DNA from: JAJTFW01 sp964534995
GTDB taxonomy: Bacteria > Bacteroidota > Bacteroidia > AKYH767-A > OLB10
Direction: 5' to 3'
NCBI GenBank assembly: GCA_964534995.1
Contig: CAZHSC010000091.1
Span: forward strand, 1-13,630
Length of the DNA: 13,630 nt
This document shows, piece after piece, positions 5,753 through 13,630 of this stretch (the first letter of the stretch is position 1; each line of letters begins with the position of its first letter). The translations under genes and the position numbers were made by a program. Under the pieces are notes generated by a model. That model did no database searches. It saw only the letters and a program-made list of their open reading frames with translations, and was not told the origin of the DNA.

Positions 5753-8440
5753 CTATTGCAGATACTTATCCTGGAAAAAGCGGGTATATGCTTTCATGTC
5801 TTTTGTTCTCGTTAATTCGGAAAGGTTAGTTTGAGAGATAACAAAAAACTGTACCAGTTGGGGGTCATACAAATCCAGCAGGTTGTGCTCTGCCAGAATC
5901 GTCTGGTAATAGATCAGCGCTTCGTCTTTGGATTCAAACGACATGACGGCAATGTATTGAAGGTTCAGGTCGATGTTGCCGTTGTTTACCGTGAGTTGCT
6001 GATCCGTGAAATCAATATTATTAAAGGCTTTTATTTTCGGGATTAACTCAGTCGCGACGAGGGCTTTATTGGGATAAATGATGACAAAAAAGTGCATGCT
6101 GTTGGCATCGAAAATATATTTGGCAGACTTGGCGAAAGGATCGCTGAGGTTATTTGTATCTACGGGCAGCGTATCAATCGCAGTTTCCTTCACATTATTT
6201 CCTTTGATGTAATCCAGGATCTCTTTTGCTTTGATACTGACTGAATCTTTGGGATAGTTTCTGATGACATCTTCCAGTTCAAACTGAAAATCATTGATGG
6301 TTCTTGTTTTTCCTACCGCCATCGCCTTCAGAAACGCGAATTTCGGTGACAGCTTGTTGTTGGCGGGGAAAGACTGGTCGGCGTACGCTTTGCGTTCAAT
6401 TACCTGGTCGTACTGACGGTTCAGATAGGCCCGGTAGGTATTTTCATAGAAGACTTCAAGTACTTCCGATTTTCGTTTCATCTCACGGAAGAAGTCAGGA
6501 TTTTGAATGAGCCTTGTATAATCTGACTCCGGGTAATTGGTCAGCAAATAATTTTTATAAAAATCCGCTTTTTCCGTATTACCCAACTGGGTGTGCGTCC
6601 TGTACAAATTATAATAGGAGGGTTGCTTGTATTTATTGTCCGGGAATCTTTTGTCGAGCGTTTCAAAACTGTTTACGCTTTCGGGCAGGTTGTTGAGCTG
6701 TTCTTTGTAGATGACACCGCAGTTGTAATAGGCTTCCGTAATTTTTATATTGGATTCGACGATGGCTTCCGGGGAGTTGGGGATCTGTGCCAGGTAAGCT
6801 TCTTTTCTTGCTTTGGAATCCAGTTTGGCAATGGAGTCATTCAGCGACTGCTGATTCATGGCGGCGCTGTCAACAATCAGGGTATCCACCACATCACCAC
6901 CCATGGTCATTTCTTTTTCGCTTCTTCTCCAGTTATCCTCCTGTTTTCTGTTACCCCACCTTTTTACAAATTCGTTAAATCCAAAACTGATGGCCGACTG
7001 ATTATAAAAATACCATGCACCCTGCGCTGCTGTTGCCGGCTGATTCAATGCACGGGGCTGGCTCCTCAGCTCTTTTTCTTCTTTTATTTCCTGCTCTTCC
7101 AGGCGCTGTTGTTCTTCCTGCTCTTTCTTTTGTCTTTCCTTCTCGGCATCTTCGGCCTCCACCAGGTTGCTGATAATGGCTTCCCTTTCGGATGGTGACA
7201 TGGCCATGAGTCGCTGGAGGCTGTCTTCCTTCATAATTACCCTCAGGTTAGTCACTAGGCGTTCCAGACTGTTTTTCTTAGCCTGCACGTCAAAATAGTC
7301 GGGATGGTCATTCGTGAGATTCACCAGGCAGCTGTCATAATAAGCAGCGGCGGGAATGTATTCGGGCCTCTTCAGGAAAATATTACCGAGTTCCAGGTAG
7401 CTGAGGGCCTTTTGCGTGGTATTGGATGTAGATGCTCTCAGCGATTGGTTCAGATAGTCAACAGCCAATGCTTCATTTTGTTCCTGTGAAGCCACACCGG
7501 CAAGCGCGTAATAAATCTGGTCCCTGTAATCCGTGTTCTTTTCATCCTTCAGCATCTTTTGCAACTCCTTCTTTACCACCGCTGCGTTCCCGCTGCCTGT
7601 ATCATAACACCGGGCCCTGTTGATTCTCGCATTAAATGCCATTTCATAGGGAGGGTTCAGCTTCAGTACTTTTTCATAAGAAGCGAAAGCTTTATTGAGG
7701 GAATCCGAGCGCTGGTATAACTGCGCCAGGATAAAATAATACCGGGAGCGGTCATCTTTTTTCTTGCTGGTAGCGGCAGCCATTTGCAGCGCTTCCATCG
7801 CCCTGGGAACATCATTTCTCATCAGGTGAAATTGAGCAAGCACGGCATTATAAAAACCTTTCAGTTTGACCGGGAATTTCTTGTCGGCTTTTAAAAAGTC
7901 AAGCAGGTATTCGGCATCGGTCGTTTTGCCCAGCTCAAGGTAAGAGCGGGTAAGCCACAACAAAGCTTCCGGCCGGATTTCATCATCCTTGTATTCGGAA
8001 CTGATGTATTGAAAGGTTTCAATGGACGACCAGAAATCATGTTTATAAAACTGGCTTTGGCCCACTACCATGTAGCATTCCGGAATCCAGGGATTCCTTT
8101 CGGCGAGCTTATGGTCCTTTTTGCCCTTCACGATCATAGAGTGACGTGTAATGGCAATGGAAACTTTTTTAATGGCTTCGTCAAAATCAGGAAACACCGC
8201 TTTGGCTTTATTCAGGTCGCCGATTTTAAATATCGATAATACCCTGTCGTATTTGTCTTCGTGCGCTGTGGCCAATGTAGCGGCTCCCTGCTTCATGCGC
8301 TCCCTGCCGTTGAAGAAGAAGTTGTAATGGGTGGTGGTTCCGTGATACGAACGGCTTAAGAAATTATTTTTACGTACGCTGCAAGACCCAAAAAGCAAGA
8401 AGGAGACCAGGAGCAGTAAACTGATACGAAGCGTATTCAC
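5753..8440 (-). CDS. sprE: PorW/SprE-like type IX secretion/gliding TPR lipoprotein
   Basis: 895 residues. The signal peptide ends in a lipobox (LFGSC, Cys20), so the mature protein is lipid-anchored, probably in the outer membrane facing the periplasm. The start of the mature protein (SYHGTTTHYNFFFNGRER, 31-48) is typical of PorW/SprE. Tetratricopeptide-type helical repeats cover most of residues 110-400 and again about 575-700. Between them lies a highly charged Glu/Lys/Gln coiled-coil segment (about 430-465). The C-terminal ~110 residues (HFFVIIYPN…, AVMSFESKDEALIYYQ, FFVISQTNLSEL, TRFFQDKYLQ) form the conserved end domain of this family. SprE/PorW is required for T9SS secretion and gliding in Flavobacterium and Porphyromonas. 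Length is near that of SprE and longer than PorW. The start is GTG, chosen because it yields the signal peptide directly. Family call is confident; choice between the SprE and PorW names is arbitrary. Confidence 0.88.
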   Translation of the reverse strand: MNTLRISLLLLVSFLLFGSCSVRKNNFLSRSYHGTTTHYNFFFNGRERMKQGAATLATAHEDKYDRVLSIFKIGDLNKAKAVFPDFDEAIKKVSIAITRHSMIVKGKKDHKLAERNPWIPECYMVVGQSQFYKHDFWSSIETFQYISSEYKDDEIRPEALLWLTRSYLELGKTTDAEYLLDFLKADKKFPVKLKGFYNAVLAQFHLMRNDVPRAMEALQMAAATSKKKDDRSRYYFILAQLYQRSDSLNKAFASYEKVLKLNPPYEMAFNARINRARCYDTGSGNAAVVKKELQKMLKDEKNTDYRDQIYYALAGVASQEQNEALAVDYLNQSLRASTSNTTQKALSYLELGNIFLKRPEYIPAAAYYDSCLVNLTNDHPDYFDVQAKKNSLERLVTNLRVIMKEDSLQRLMAMSPSEREAIISNLVEAEDAEKERQKKEQEEQQRLEEQEIKEEKELRSQPRALNQPATAAQGAWYFYNQSAISFGFNEFVKRWGNRKQEDNWRRSEKEMTMGGDVVDTLIVDSAAMNQQSLNDSIAKLDSKARKEAYLAQIPNSPEAIVESNIKITEAYYNCGVIYKEQLNNLPESVNSFETLDKRFPDNKYKQPSYYNLYRTHTQLGNTEKADFYKNYLLTNYPESDYTRLIQNPDFFREMKRKSEVLEVFYENTYRAYLNRQYDQVIERKAYADQSFPANNKLSPKFAFLKAMAVGKTRTINDFQFELEDVIRNYPKDSVSIKAKEILDYIKGNNVKETAIDTLPVDTNNLSDPFAKSAKYIFDANSMHFFVIIYPNKALVATELIPKIKAFNNIDFTDQQLTVNNGNIDLNLQYIAVMSFESKDEALIYYQTILAEHNLLDLYDPQLVQFFVISQTNLSELTRTKDMKAYTRFFQDKYLQ

Positions 8441-8501
8441 AGGTTGATTTCGTCAGGATATTCAGTACTAACTGAAATTATCGGGATTTATTATAAACAC
8501 G

Positions 8502-8509
8502 CAAATATA
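8502..8509 (-). promoter_or_regulatory. Possible -7 box for the sprE-like operon
   Basis: TATATTTG on the minus strand, an exact TAnnTTTG match, 61 nt before GTG 8440. I find no clear TTG about 20 bp further upstream, so the assignment rests on the -7 box alone. Confidence 0.4.
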
Positions 8510-8634
8510 GGAAATGACTTCATGCCGCCATCGTCAGGCATCGCTTTTCATGAATGCCGCTCCCTGAACCCCGTTAATTTACACTGCTTGCAGGTGCGCC
8601 GAAATTACCGGGCGCTGTAAAGCATCAGAATTAC

Positions 8635-8642
8635 GATATTTG
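8635..8642 (+). promoter_or_regulatory. Possible -7 box for the M23 peptidase gene
   Basis: GATATTTG, one mismatch from TAnnTTTG, 5 nt before ATG 8648. No clear -33 TTG. If used, the mRNA would be leaderless. CAGGA just before the ATG could alternatively be a weak ribosome-binding site. Confidence 0.35.
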
Positions 8643-8647
8643 CAGGA

Positions 8648-9523
8648 ATGCCCATTCCCAAAACAAGAAGGAAAAAGTTAGTCCGTAGTTTGAGGAGTAA
8701 ATTCAGGTTGGTGGTTATGAACGACCAAACCCTGGAAGAGAAGTTTTCAATACGGCTTACGCCCATGAATATCATTGTATTCGGGGGTACCTTTGCATTG
8801 AGTTTGATTACCGTCACCTTGTACCTGATTGCTTTTACCCCTTTAAGAGAATATATTCCCGGGTACACGGACCTTACCATCAGACGGAATTTACTGGCGG
8901 TTGCTTTAAAAACCGACTCTCTTGATTATCAACTTGGTGCGCATGAGAAATATCTAACCAACCTGCTCAATGTGCTGAACGATAAGGTGGATACAACTTC
9001 TTCCATCAAGGGCATTCCGGAGGTTTCATTAAATGACAGTTTTCGAAAACTTAGCAGATCGGAGGAAGATTCACTGTTGCGTATCCAGATGGAAGGTGCC
9101 GATCTCTTTGAGTTGAATGAATCCAGCGAGAGGTCCTTCTCCTCAGGCATCGGCAGTACCGCTTTCTTCACGCCTCTTAAGGGAACCATCACCACAAAAT
9201 TTAACCCGGTACAAAAGCATTACGGTATTGATATTGTTGCAGGACCCAATGAAGGTATTAAATCCAGCCTCGACGGTACCGTAGTTATTGCGAGTTTTAC
9301 CTCCGAAACAGGTTATGTAATAGGTGTACAGCATACCAATAATATTTTTACCTTGTATAAGCACAATTCAGCGCTGCTCAAATCGGTAGGTGATTATGTG
9401 AAGGCGGGTGAAGTAATTGCCATCATCGGTAATACCGGCGAGTACAGTACCGGCCCTCATCTTCATTTTGAACTCTGGTACAACGGGAGCCCTGTTAATC
9501 CGCTGGAGTATATAACTTTTTAG
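8648..9523 (+). CDS. M23 (LytM-type) peptidoglycan endopeptidase, membrane-anchored
   Basis: 291 residues. A basic cytoplasmic N-terminus (RRKKLVRSLRSKFRLVVMND) precedes one transmembrane helix (about 42-63), an alpha-helical stalk (75-150) and a C-terminal M23 domain (about 170-288). All zinc and catalytic positions are present: His191 and Asp195 in HYGID, His239 in YKHN, and His271/His273 in GPHLHFE. It should therefore be an active zinc endopeptidase cutting peptide crosslinks in peptidoglycan, on the periplasmic side. The basic N-terminus (…RLVVMNDQTLEEKFSIRLTP) is a conserved feature of a Bacteroidota M23 group that I have seen next to alaS; no alaS is present here. It diverges from the sprE-like gene across a 207-bp shared upstream region, and heads a co-directional set with the AsmA-like and kinase genes. 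Confidence 0.93.
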   Translation: MPIPKTRRKKLVRSLRSKFRLVVMNDQTLEEKFSIRLTPMNIIVFGGTFALSLITVTLYLIAFTPLREYIPGYTDLTIRRNLLAVALKTDSLDYQLGAHEKYLTNLLNVLNDKVDTTSSIKGIPEVSLNDSFRKLSRSEEDSLLRIQMEGADLFELNESSERSFSSGIGSTAFFTPLKGTITTKFNPVQKHYGIDIVAGPNEGIKSSLDGTVVIASFTSETGYVIGVQHTNNIFTLYKHNSALLKSVGDYVKAGEVIAIIGNTGEYSTGPHLHFELWYNGSPVNPLEYITF

Positions 9524-9622
9524 CCGTACCTGCCCACCCTTGCTGCTCCCTGTTTCGCTTTTGTGAATTTGTTTGTTGATGAACAATAAAATGCCCGCTT
9601 ATTCATTAATGTACTTAGCCAT

Positions 9623-9630
9623 TACATTTG
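9623..9630 (+). promoter_or_regulatory. Possible -7 box for the AsmA-like gene
   Basis: TACATTTG, an exact TAnnTTTG match, only 4 nt before GTG 9635. No obvious -33 TTG at the usual spacing. Position predicts a leaderless or nearly leaderless mRNA and supports the GTG start. Confidence 0.4.
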
Positions 9631-9634
9631 CCCT

Positions 9635-12142
9635 GTGAGCCGTTCAAAAAAAATTCTGGTGGTAACTGGCATTACAGTTGGGAGTCTGGTCTTGCTTCTT
9701 TCCTTGCTCGCATGGCTGCTGGGTCCTAAAATGAAGGAGCTGGCTGTCAAACAAATCAACGAATATCTGTTGGTGCCTGTCAGTGTAAATGAGATTCATT
9801 TTTCATTTTTTCGTAAATTCCCTTATGCCACCGTTGATTTTTCGGGGGTACGTACAGCAGGCTCAAAGGTCACGGGAACCAGAGATCCGCTGCTGGACGC
9901 GAAACATATATTTTTTCAGTTCAGCTGGTTTGATCTTTTTAAAGACGATGTACGCATAAAGGGGATGATCATTGAAGATGCGAGCTGTTTGATTTTTACA
10001 GACAAAAACGGCAGGAACAATTACAATATTTTCAAGGACAGAGGCAGTGAAAACGTCCAATCCAGGATAGCGCTTGAAAGTATTCTGCTGAAAAATACGG
10101 GAGTAAGGTATTTGTCTGTGCCGGGCGGGAAAGATATATCATTATTGGCAAGTGACCTGAACCTGAAAGGCATTTTCAGCAGCGTGGAATTTGATTTAAC
10201 GGGTAGCGGTGCGGTGTTTGCAGAACGCTGCCAGATCGGGAATGTAAATTATCTTGACCAAAAGCCAACGGAACTGGATGTAAAAATAAAAGTAAATACC
10301 GGCACAGGATTATATACCATCAGCGAGAGCCTGGTCCGTATTGCCGAGCTGAACCTGGGCATTGATGGTTTTATCCGAAACAGTACAGCCGGTACCGTTA
10401 TCGACCTTAAAATTAACAGCAAGCATGCAGGCATGCAGGAGATGCTGTCCCTCATCCCCGGCGTATATACTTCCAGCCTGAAAAAATACGAGTATAAAGG
10501 AAACGTATTTTTCGATGTGCATATATCGGGAAATACCGGCAAAGGTAAAGGAGCACTGGTTACGGCCTCTTTCGGTACCCATCATGCTTCCATTGCGCCT
10601 GCCGGCACCTCCTATAAACTGGATAATATCAGATTTAAGGGATCCTATACCAACCGCATCTCCGAAAAGAAACCATATGAACGCCTCGCTTTAAGCGGGG
10701 TGAATGCTGTCATGGAAGGACAGCCGGTCAGTATGTCGCTGTTGCTTGAAGATTTTTCTAATCCCTATGTAGATCTCACCGCATCCAGTAAAATCAACCT
10801 GGAAGTGCTGAGCCGCTTTTATATGCCGGATACCCTGTCGGAGATGAAGGGGGACCTCTCGGTGGATGCAAGGGTAAAAGGCAGGACCAGGGAGCCTTCC
10901 AGCTGGATTTCCGAAGGAAATGTCAGTGTAAACCGGCTTGGTTTTAAGCTGAAGCAAAATGACATCCTGTTTACCGAATACAACGGCCGGGTAACATTGC
11001 ACGACAACCGTTTGACCCTTACCAACCTCTCGGGCAGGGCAGCCGGCAGTGATTTTATCATAAACGGATACTTCGACAACGTATATGCCTACCTGTTGTC
11101 ATCCAGTGAGAAAATGAGAGGTGAAGCCAGTCTCAGCTCAAAGAATCTGGATCTGAATGAACTCCTGGAAGATAAGTACAAGACGGAGGCCGTTGATACC
11201 GGTTATCACCTGGATTTCAGTGACAGGATCAACATCAGACTTGGCTTGCAGATAGGCATTCTCAGTTTTCGCAGGTTCCAGGCCTGGCAGGTGAGGGGTC
11301 ATGTGGATATACGCGACAAGGTGCTATCCACCGGTGATTTGTCATTTAAGGCATTTGACGGGCACTTGCTGCTCAAGGGAAAAATCGACGCGGCAAGAAA
11401 CGACAGCGTACTGATTGCCTGCGACGCTGACGTGAAAAAACTCGACGTTACCGAACTGTTTTACCAGATGGGAAATTTTGGTCAGCAGGTGATCCGTGAT
11501 AAAAACGTAAAAGGGAAAATCACAGCCTCCGTGCAATTTGCTTCCACCTGGAGTAAAGACCTTCACTGCAACCTTAATAAAATATATGCAAAAAGTAAAT
11601 TGCTTATTGAAAACGGAGAGTTAATAGAATTTCAACCCATGCTCCTGCTTTCAAAGTATTTGAAAAGCGCCGATCTGAACAAGATCAAGTTCGAGACTTT
11701 AGAGAATGAAATCGAAATCAGCAACCAGTCGGTCATTATTCCGGCCATGGAAATAAAATCCAGCGTGATGGACCTAACCGCTTCCGGGACACATACCTTT
11801 GGTAATATAGTTGACTATAAGCTGCAGCTCTATCTTTCGCACCTCCTGGGTAAAAAAGTCCGTAATAACAATACCGAGTTCGGAACCATAGAAGATGACG
11901 GGCTGGGCAGAATGAAACTCTTTTTAACAATGAAAGGGCCGCTTAACTCCCCGGTAATTGAGTATGACCGCAGGGGTATGGAGCAGAAAATTGTGAGAGA
12001 CATTAAAGAGGAGAAGCAGGACCTCAAGAAAATACTTAACAAGGAATTTGGTTGGTTTAAAAAGGATACGACTGTTGTCAAGAAGACTGACAACCAGCCT
12101 AAAAAGCAGGAAGAACTGGAATTGGAGCTGGACGAAGAATAA
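9635..12142 (+). CDS. AsmA-family envelope protein
   Basis: 835 residues. One N-terminal transmembrane helix (about 7-29) is followed by the AsmA-type opening (LAVKQINEYL…VNEIHFSFFRKFPYATVDFSGV, 36-72) and a long, beta-rich periplasmic body with repeating 'LLASDLNLKG', 'VDARVKGR' and 'LSSKNLDLNELL' strand patterns. The C-terminal part (about 640-790) has the AsmA-like end pattern with KGKITASVQF, then ENGELIEFQPM and KSSVMDLTASGTH. The final ~50 residues are charged (Lys/Glu-rich) and probably disordered. AsmA-like proteins form groove-like bridges implicated in lipid transport and outer-membrane homeostasis; substrate here is unknown. GTG start fixed by the helix directly after it and by a -7 box. 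It lies 111 bp after the M23 gene and 43 bp before the kinase gene, same strand, possibly partly co-transcribed. Confidence 0.88.
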   Translation: MSRSKKILVVTGITVGSLVLLLSLLAWLLGPKMKELAVKQINEYLLVPVSVNEIHFSFFRKFPYATVDFSGVRTAGSKVTGTRDPLLDAKHIFFQFSWFDLFKDDVRIKGMIIEDASCLIFTDKNGRNNYNIFKDRGSENVQSRIALESILLKNTGVRYLSVPGGKDISLLASDLNLKGIFSSVEFDLTGSGAVFAERCQIGNVNYLDQKPTELDVKIKVNTGTGLYTISESLVRIAELNLGIDGFIRNSTAGTVIDLKINSKHAGMQEMLSLIPGVYTSSLKKYEYKGNVFFDVHISGNTGKGKGALVTASFGTHHASIAPAGTSYKLDNIRFKGSYTNRISEKKPYERLALSGVNAVMEGQPVSMSLLLEDFSNPYVDLTASSKINLEVLSRFYMPDTLSEMKGDLSVDARVKGRTREPSSWISEGNVSVNRLGFKLKQNDILFTEYNGRVTLHDNRLTLTNLSGRAAGSDFIINGYFDNVYAYLLSSSEKMRGEASLSSKNLDLNELLEDKYKTEAVDTGYHLDFSDRINIRLGLQIGILSFRRFQAWQVRGHVDIRDKVLSTGDLSFKAFDGHLLLKGKIDAARNDSVLIACDADVKKLDVTELFYQMGNFGQQVIRDKNVKGKITASVQFASTWSKDLHCNLNKIYAKSKLLIENGELIEFQPMLLLSKYLKSADLNKIKFETLENEIEISNQSVIIPAMEIKSSVMDLTASGTHTFGNIVDYKLQLYLSHLLGKKVRNNNTEFGTIEDDGLGRMKLFLTMKGPLNSPVIEYDRRGMEQKIVRDIKEEKQDLKKILNKEFGWFKKDTTVVKKTDNQPKKQEELELELDEE

Positions 12143-12160
12143 AGGAGCCTTTAAAAAAGC

Positions 12161-12168
12161 TAATTTTG
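12161..12168 (+). promoter_or_regulatory. Possible -7 box for the histidine kinase gene
   Basis: TAATTTTG, an exact TAnnTTTG match, 17 nt before GTG 12186, in the 43-bp gap after the AsmA-like gene. No clear -33 element, so read-through from upstream is also possible. Confidence 0.35.
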
Positions 12169-12185
12169 CGCCATATTAATTATCA

Positions 12186-13340
12186 GTGAATATTTACACC
12201 CGGAAGCAACGTTGGAAGTTTGTCCTGTTAATGATCGCCCTGCTCATTGGCATAGGGTCCTTGTATTATACCAACCAGCTAGTAAAGAAATTGTCGGCCG
12301 AGGAGAAAAAGAAAGTGGAGCTTTGGGCGGAAGCCACTCGCCAGATTTCAGATATTAATGCCGAACCCGGCGACATCAGTTTTGCCCTGTCTGTATTAAC
12401 CGACAACACAACAGTTCCAGTTATACTAACGGATGAAAAGCGGCAGATCATATCCACACGAAACCTTGACTCCCTGAAACTGGATAACAGCGAGTATCTT
12501 GCCGGCGAACTACGGCAAATGATGGAGCAGCATGAACCCATTGAGATATCCTTTGCCGCCGATCAGCGAAATTATATTTATTACAAAGACTCCTACTTAT
12601 TAACGCAATTGCGTTACTATCCCTTTTTTCAGCTTGCCGTAATTGCCTTGTTCCTGGCGGTATCCTATATTGCATTTTCCAGTTCACGGAAAGCGGAGCA
12701 GAACCAGGTATGGGTGGGCATGGCCAAGGAAACCGCCCATCAGCTGGGTACACCGCTCTCTTCGCTGATGGCATGGCTGGAATACCTGAAGGCAAAGCCC
12801 TTGCCGGATGAACACCTTCCCGAAATTGAAAAGGACATTATCCGTCTCAATACAATTACCGAAAGATTTTCGAAAATCGGATCGGCACCGGCGTTGAAGA
12901 AGGAAAATCTGACGCTGGTAATGCAGAGCGCTATCGATTATATACGTTCCCGTGCTTCCTCCAGGGTGGTTTTCCGGCTGGACAACACCCAATCCTATGA
13001 TGTGGAAGCCCCGCTGAATGTCCCATTGTTTGAATGGGTACTTGAAAATTTATTCAAGAACGCCATAGACGCCATGAGCGGTGAGGGAAGTATAACGTTG
13101 CGCATTACCGATCAGAATCAGTTTGTGTACCTCGATATTTCCGATACAGGGAAAGGCATTCCTAAATCGAAGTATAAAACGGTCTTTAAACCCGGCTATA
13201 CCAGCAAAAACCGGGGCTGGGGCCTGGGCCTGTCGCTTTCCAAGAGGATTGTGGAGGAGTATCACGGTGGACAGATATTTGTGAAGAGTTCAGAGCTGAA
13301 TAAAGGCACTACCTTTCGTATTGTGCTCAATAAGTCGTGA
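12186..13340 (+). CDS. Membrane-bound sensor histidine kinase
   Basis: 384 residues. Two transmembrane helices (about 11-28 and 146-164) enclose a ~115-residue periplasmic sensor loop. This loop has a PAS/Cache-like core strand pattern (VPVILTDEKRQIIS, 77-90). The dimerisation and phosphoacceptor motif is AKETAHQLGTPLSSL (180-194) with His185 as the phosphorylated residue. The ATPase part has an N-box (ENLFKNAIDAM, 287-297), G1 (DTGKGIP, 320-326), an F-box (VFKPGY, 333-338) and a G2 (WGLGLSLSKRI, 345-355), ending in GTTFRI (374-379). All catalytic motifs are intact. No HAMP domain is obvious; the second helix joins the kinase core almost directly. No response regulator lies beside it within the window, so its partner is elsewhere. 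GTG start chosen because the first helix follows closely and there is no earlier in-frame start with a better context. Confidence 0.94.
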   Translation: MNIYTRKQRWKFVLLMIALLIGIGSLYYTNQLVKKLSAEEKKKVELWAEATRQISDINAEPGDISFALSVLTDNTTVPVILTDEKRQIISTRNLDSLKLDNSEYLAGELRQMMEQHEPIEISFAADQRNYIYYKDSYLLTQLRYYPFFQLAVIALFLAVSYIAFSSSRKAEQNQVWVGMAKETAHQLGTPLSSLMAWLEYLKAKPLPDEHLPEIEKDIIRLNTITERFSKIGSAPALKKENLTLVMQSAIDYIRSRASSRVVFRLDNTQSYDVEAPLNVPLFEWVLENLFKNAIDAMSGEGSITLRITDQNQFVYLDISDTGKGIPKSKYKTVFKPGYTSKNRGWGLGLSLSKRIVEEYHGGQIFVKSSELNKGTTFRIVLNKS

Positions 13341-13359
13341 TTTTTGAGGCCGGCTTTCG

Positions 13360-13458
13360 GCTGCTGGTTGATTGCTGCTGGCTTTTAATAGCGCCTCTTA
13401 AAAACTCTGCGTCTCCGCGACTCTGCGAGAAACCAATGCTGTTGCATTCCATTCGAAA
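13360..13458 (+). repeat. Composite intergenic repeat, copy 1
   Basis: Begins with heptads GCTGCTG, GTTGATT, GCTGCTG (13360-13380), then GCTTTTA. The 13404-13458 block contains three 8-bp units, CTCTGCGT, CTCCGCGA and CTCTGCGA (13405-13428), and a short inverted repeat AATGC-tgtt-GCATT. This block is identical to 13576-13630. The CTCTGCG motif resembles dispersed intergenic repeats I have seen in Bacteroidota genomes, but I cannot name a family. Confidence 0.85.
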
Positions 13459-13529
13459 AAAGTAGGTGAACGACGAAATATTAATTAATTTTAAGTGAAT
13501 AGAGATTTTAGTTGACAATAGTATTTTTT

Positions 13530-13630
13530 GCTGCTAGCTGCTGGCTGCTTGCTTTTACTGCGACTTCAATAAATTACTCTGCGTCTCCGCGACTCTGCGA
13601 GAAACCAATGCTGTTGCATTCCATTCGAAA
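13530..13630 (+). repeat. Composite intergenic repeat, copy 2 (reaches window end)
   Basis: Begins with heptads GCTGCTA, GCTGCTG, GCTGCTT (13530-13550), then GCTTTTA and a variable stretch two bases longer than in copy 1. The last 55 bp match copy 1 exactly and end with the window, so the element could extend further. Confidence 0.85.

Larger units (their letters stand above)
13341..13630. other. Non-coding end region with two ~100-bp repeat copies
   Basis: No gene is supported here. It holds two direct copies of a composite element (13360-13458 and 13530-13630), separated by a 71-bp AT-rich spacer. Both have the order: three heptads, GCTTTTA, a variable 16-18-bp stretch, then an identical 55-bp block. 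Confidence 0.85.

Noticed and set aside
6593..7198. Plus-strand open frame of 201 codons inside the sprE-like gene
   Set aside because: Phe/Leu-rich shadow of the Glu/Lys-rich coiled-coil coding strand; no recognisable domain.
8596..8615. GCGCC/GGCGC inverted repeat upstream of the M23 gene
   Set aside because: Five-bp stem with a 10-nt loop and no supporting context; too weak to annotate.
12141..12152. AAAGG-AG-CCTTT as a terminator after the AsmA-like gene
   Set aside because: A 2-nt loop is too small and the following run is A, not T, on the coding strand.
13349..13361. GCCG-N5-CGGC hairpin after the kinase gene as a terminator
   Set aside because: Four-bp stem with no T-run after it.
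13404..13630. CRISPR-like direct repeats
   Set aside because: Only two copies, 55 bp long with a 117-bp gap, and no cas gene; does not fit an array.

Overview
The window looks like a chromosomal fragment of a Bacteroidota bacterium, most likely the Chitinophagaceae or a close relative. The reasons are a PorW/SprE-type lipoprotein of the type IX secretion and gliding machinery, a pyrophosphatase of the K+-dependent Flavobacterium type, repeated TAnnTTTG-type -7 promoter boxes instead of E. coli-like promoters, and several GTG or ATG starts without a Shine-Dalgarno sequence. I see no rRNA, tRNA, CRISPR array, transposase or prophage gene. One 10-base run of N (2195-2204) interrupts the first gene.

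Layout. Positions 1-2542 (minus) hold a membrane-bound proton pyrophosphatase (hppA). Its core ends near position 396 and continues in frame into a Cys/Met-rich tail that runs off the window edge and includes a 28-residue tandem repeat. A ~400-bp divergent intergenic region follows, with facing promoters and an imperfect palindrome. Positions 2948-4036 (plus) encode an exported protein of unknown function, whose 3' end overlaps by 9 bp a convergent DUF2306-like membrane protein (4028-4696, minus). Next on the minus strand are a membrane-anchored LytTR regulator (4857-5723) and, 29 bp upstream of it, the large PorW/SprE-like TPR lipoprotein (5753-8440); these two probably form an operon. Divergent from them is a plus-strand cluster: M23 peptidase (8648-9523), AsmA-like protein (9635-12142) and sensor histidine kinase (12186-13340). 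The last 290 bp are non-coding and contain two direct copies of a ~100-bp composite repeat, whose final 55 bp are identical.

Functional reading. Most of the window concerns the cell envelope: an ion pump driven by PPi, the T9SS/gliding lipoprotein, a peptidoglycan hydrolase, an AsmA-like envelope protein, and two membrane-linked regulators. The most unusual observation is the pyrophosphatase tail: 20 Cys and 13 Met in 131 visible residues. Its two tandem repeat copies differ at 10 of 60 bases, of which 9 are synonymous, which points to selection on the protein sequence. On the accepted 16-helix topology of this family the tail would face the periplasm, so a metal-binding or redox role is a reasonable but untested idea.
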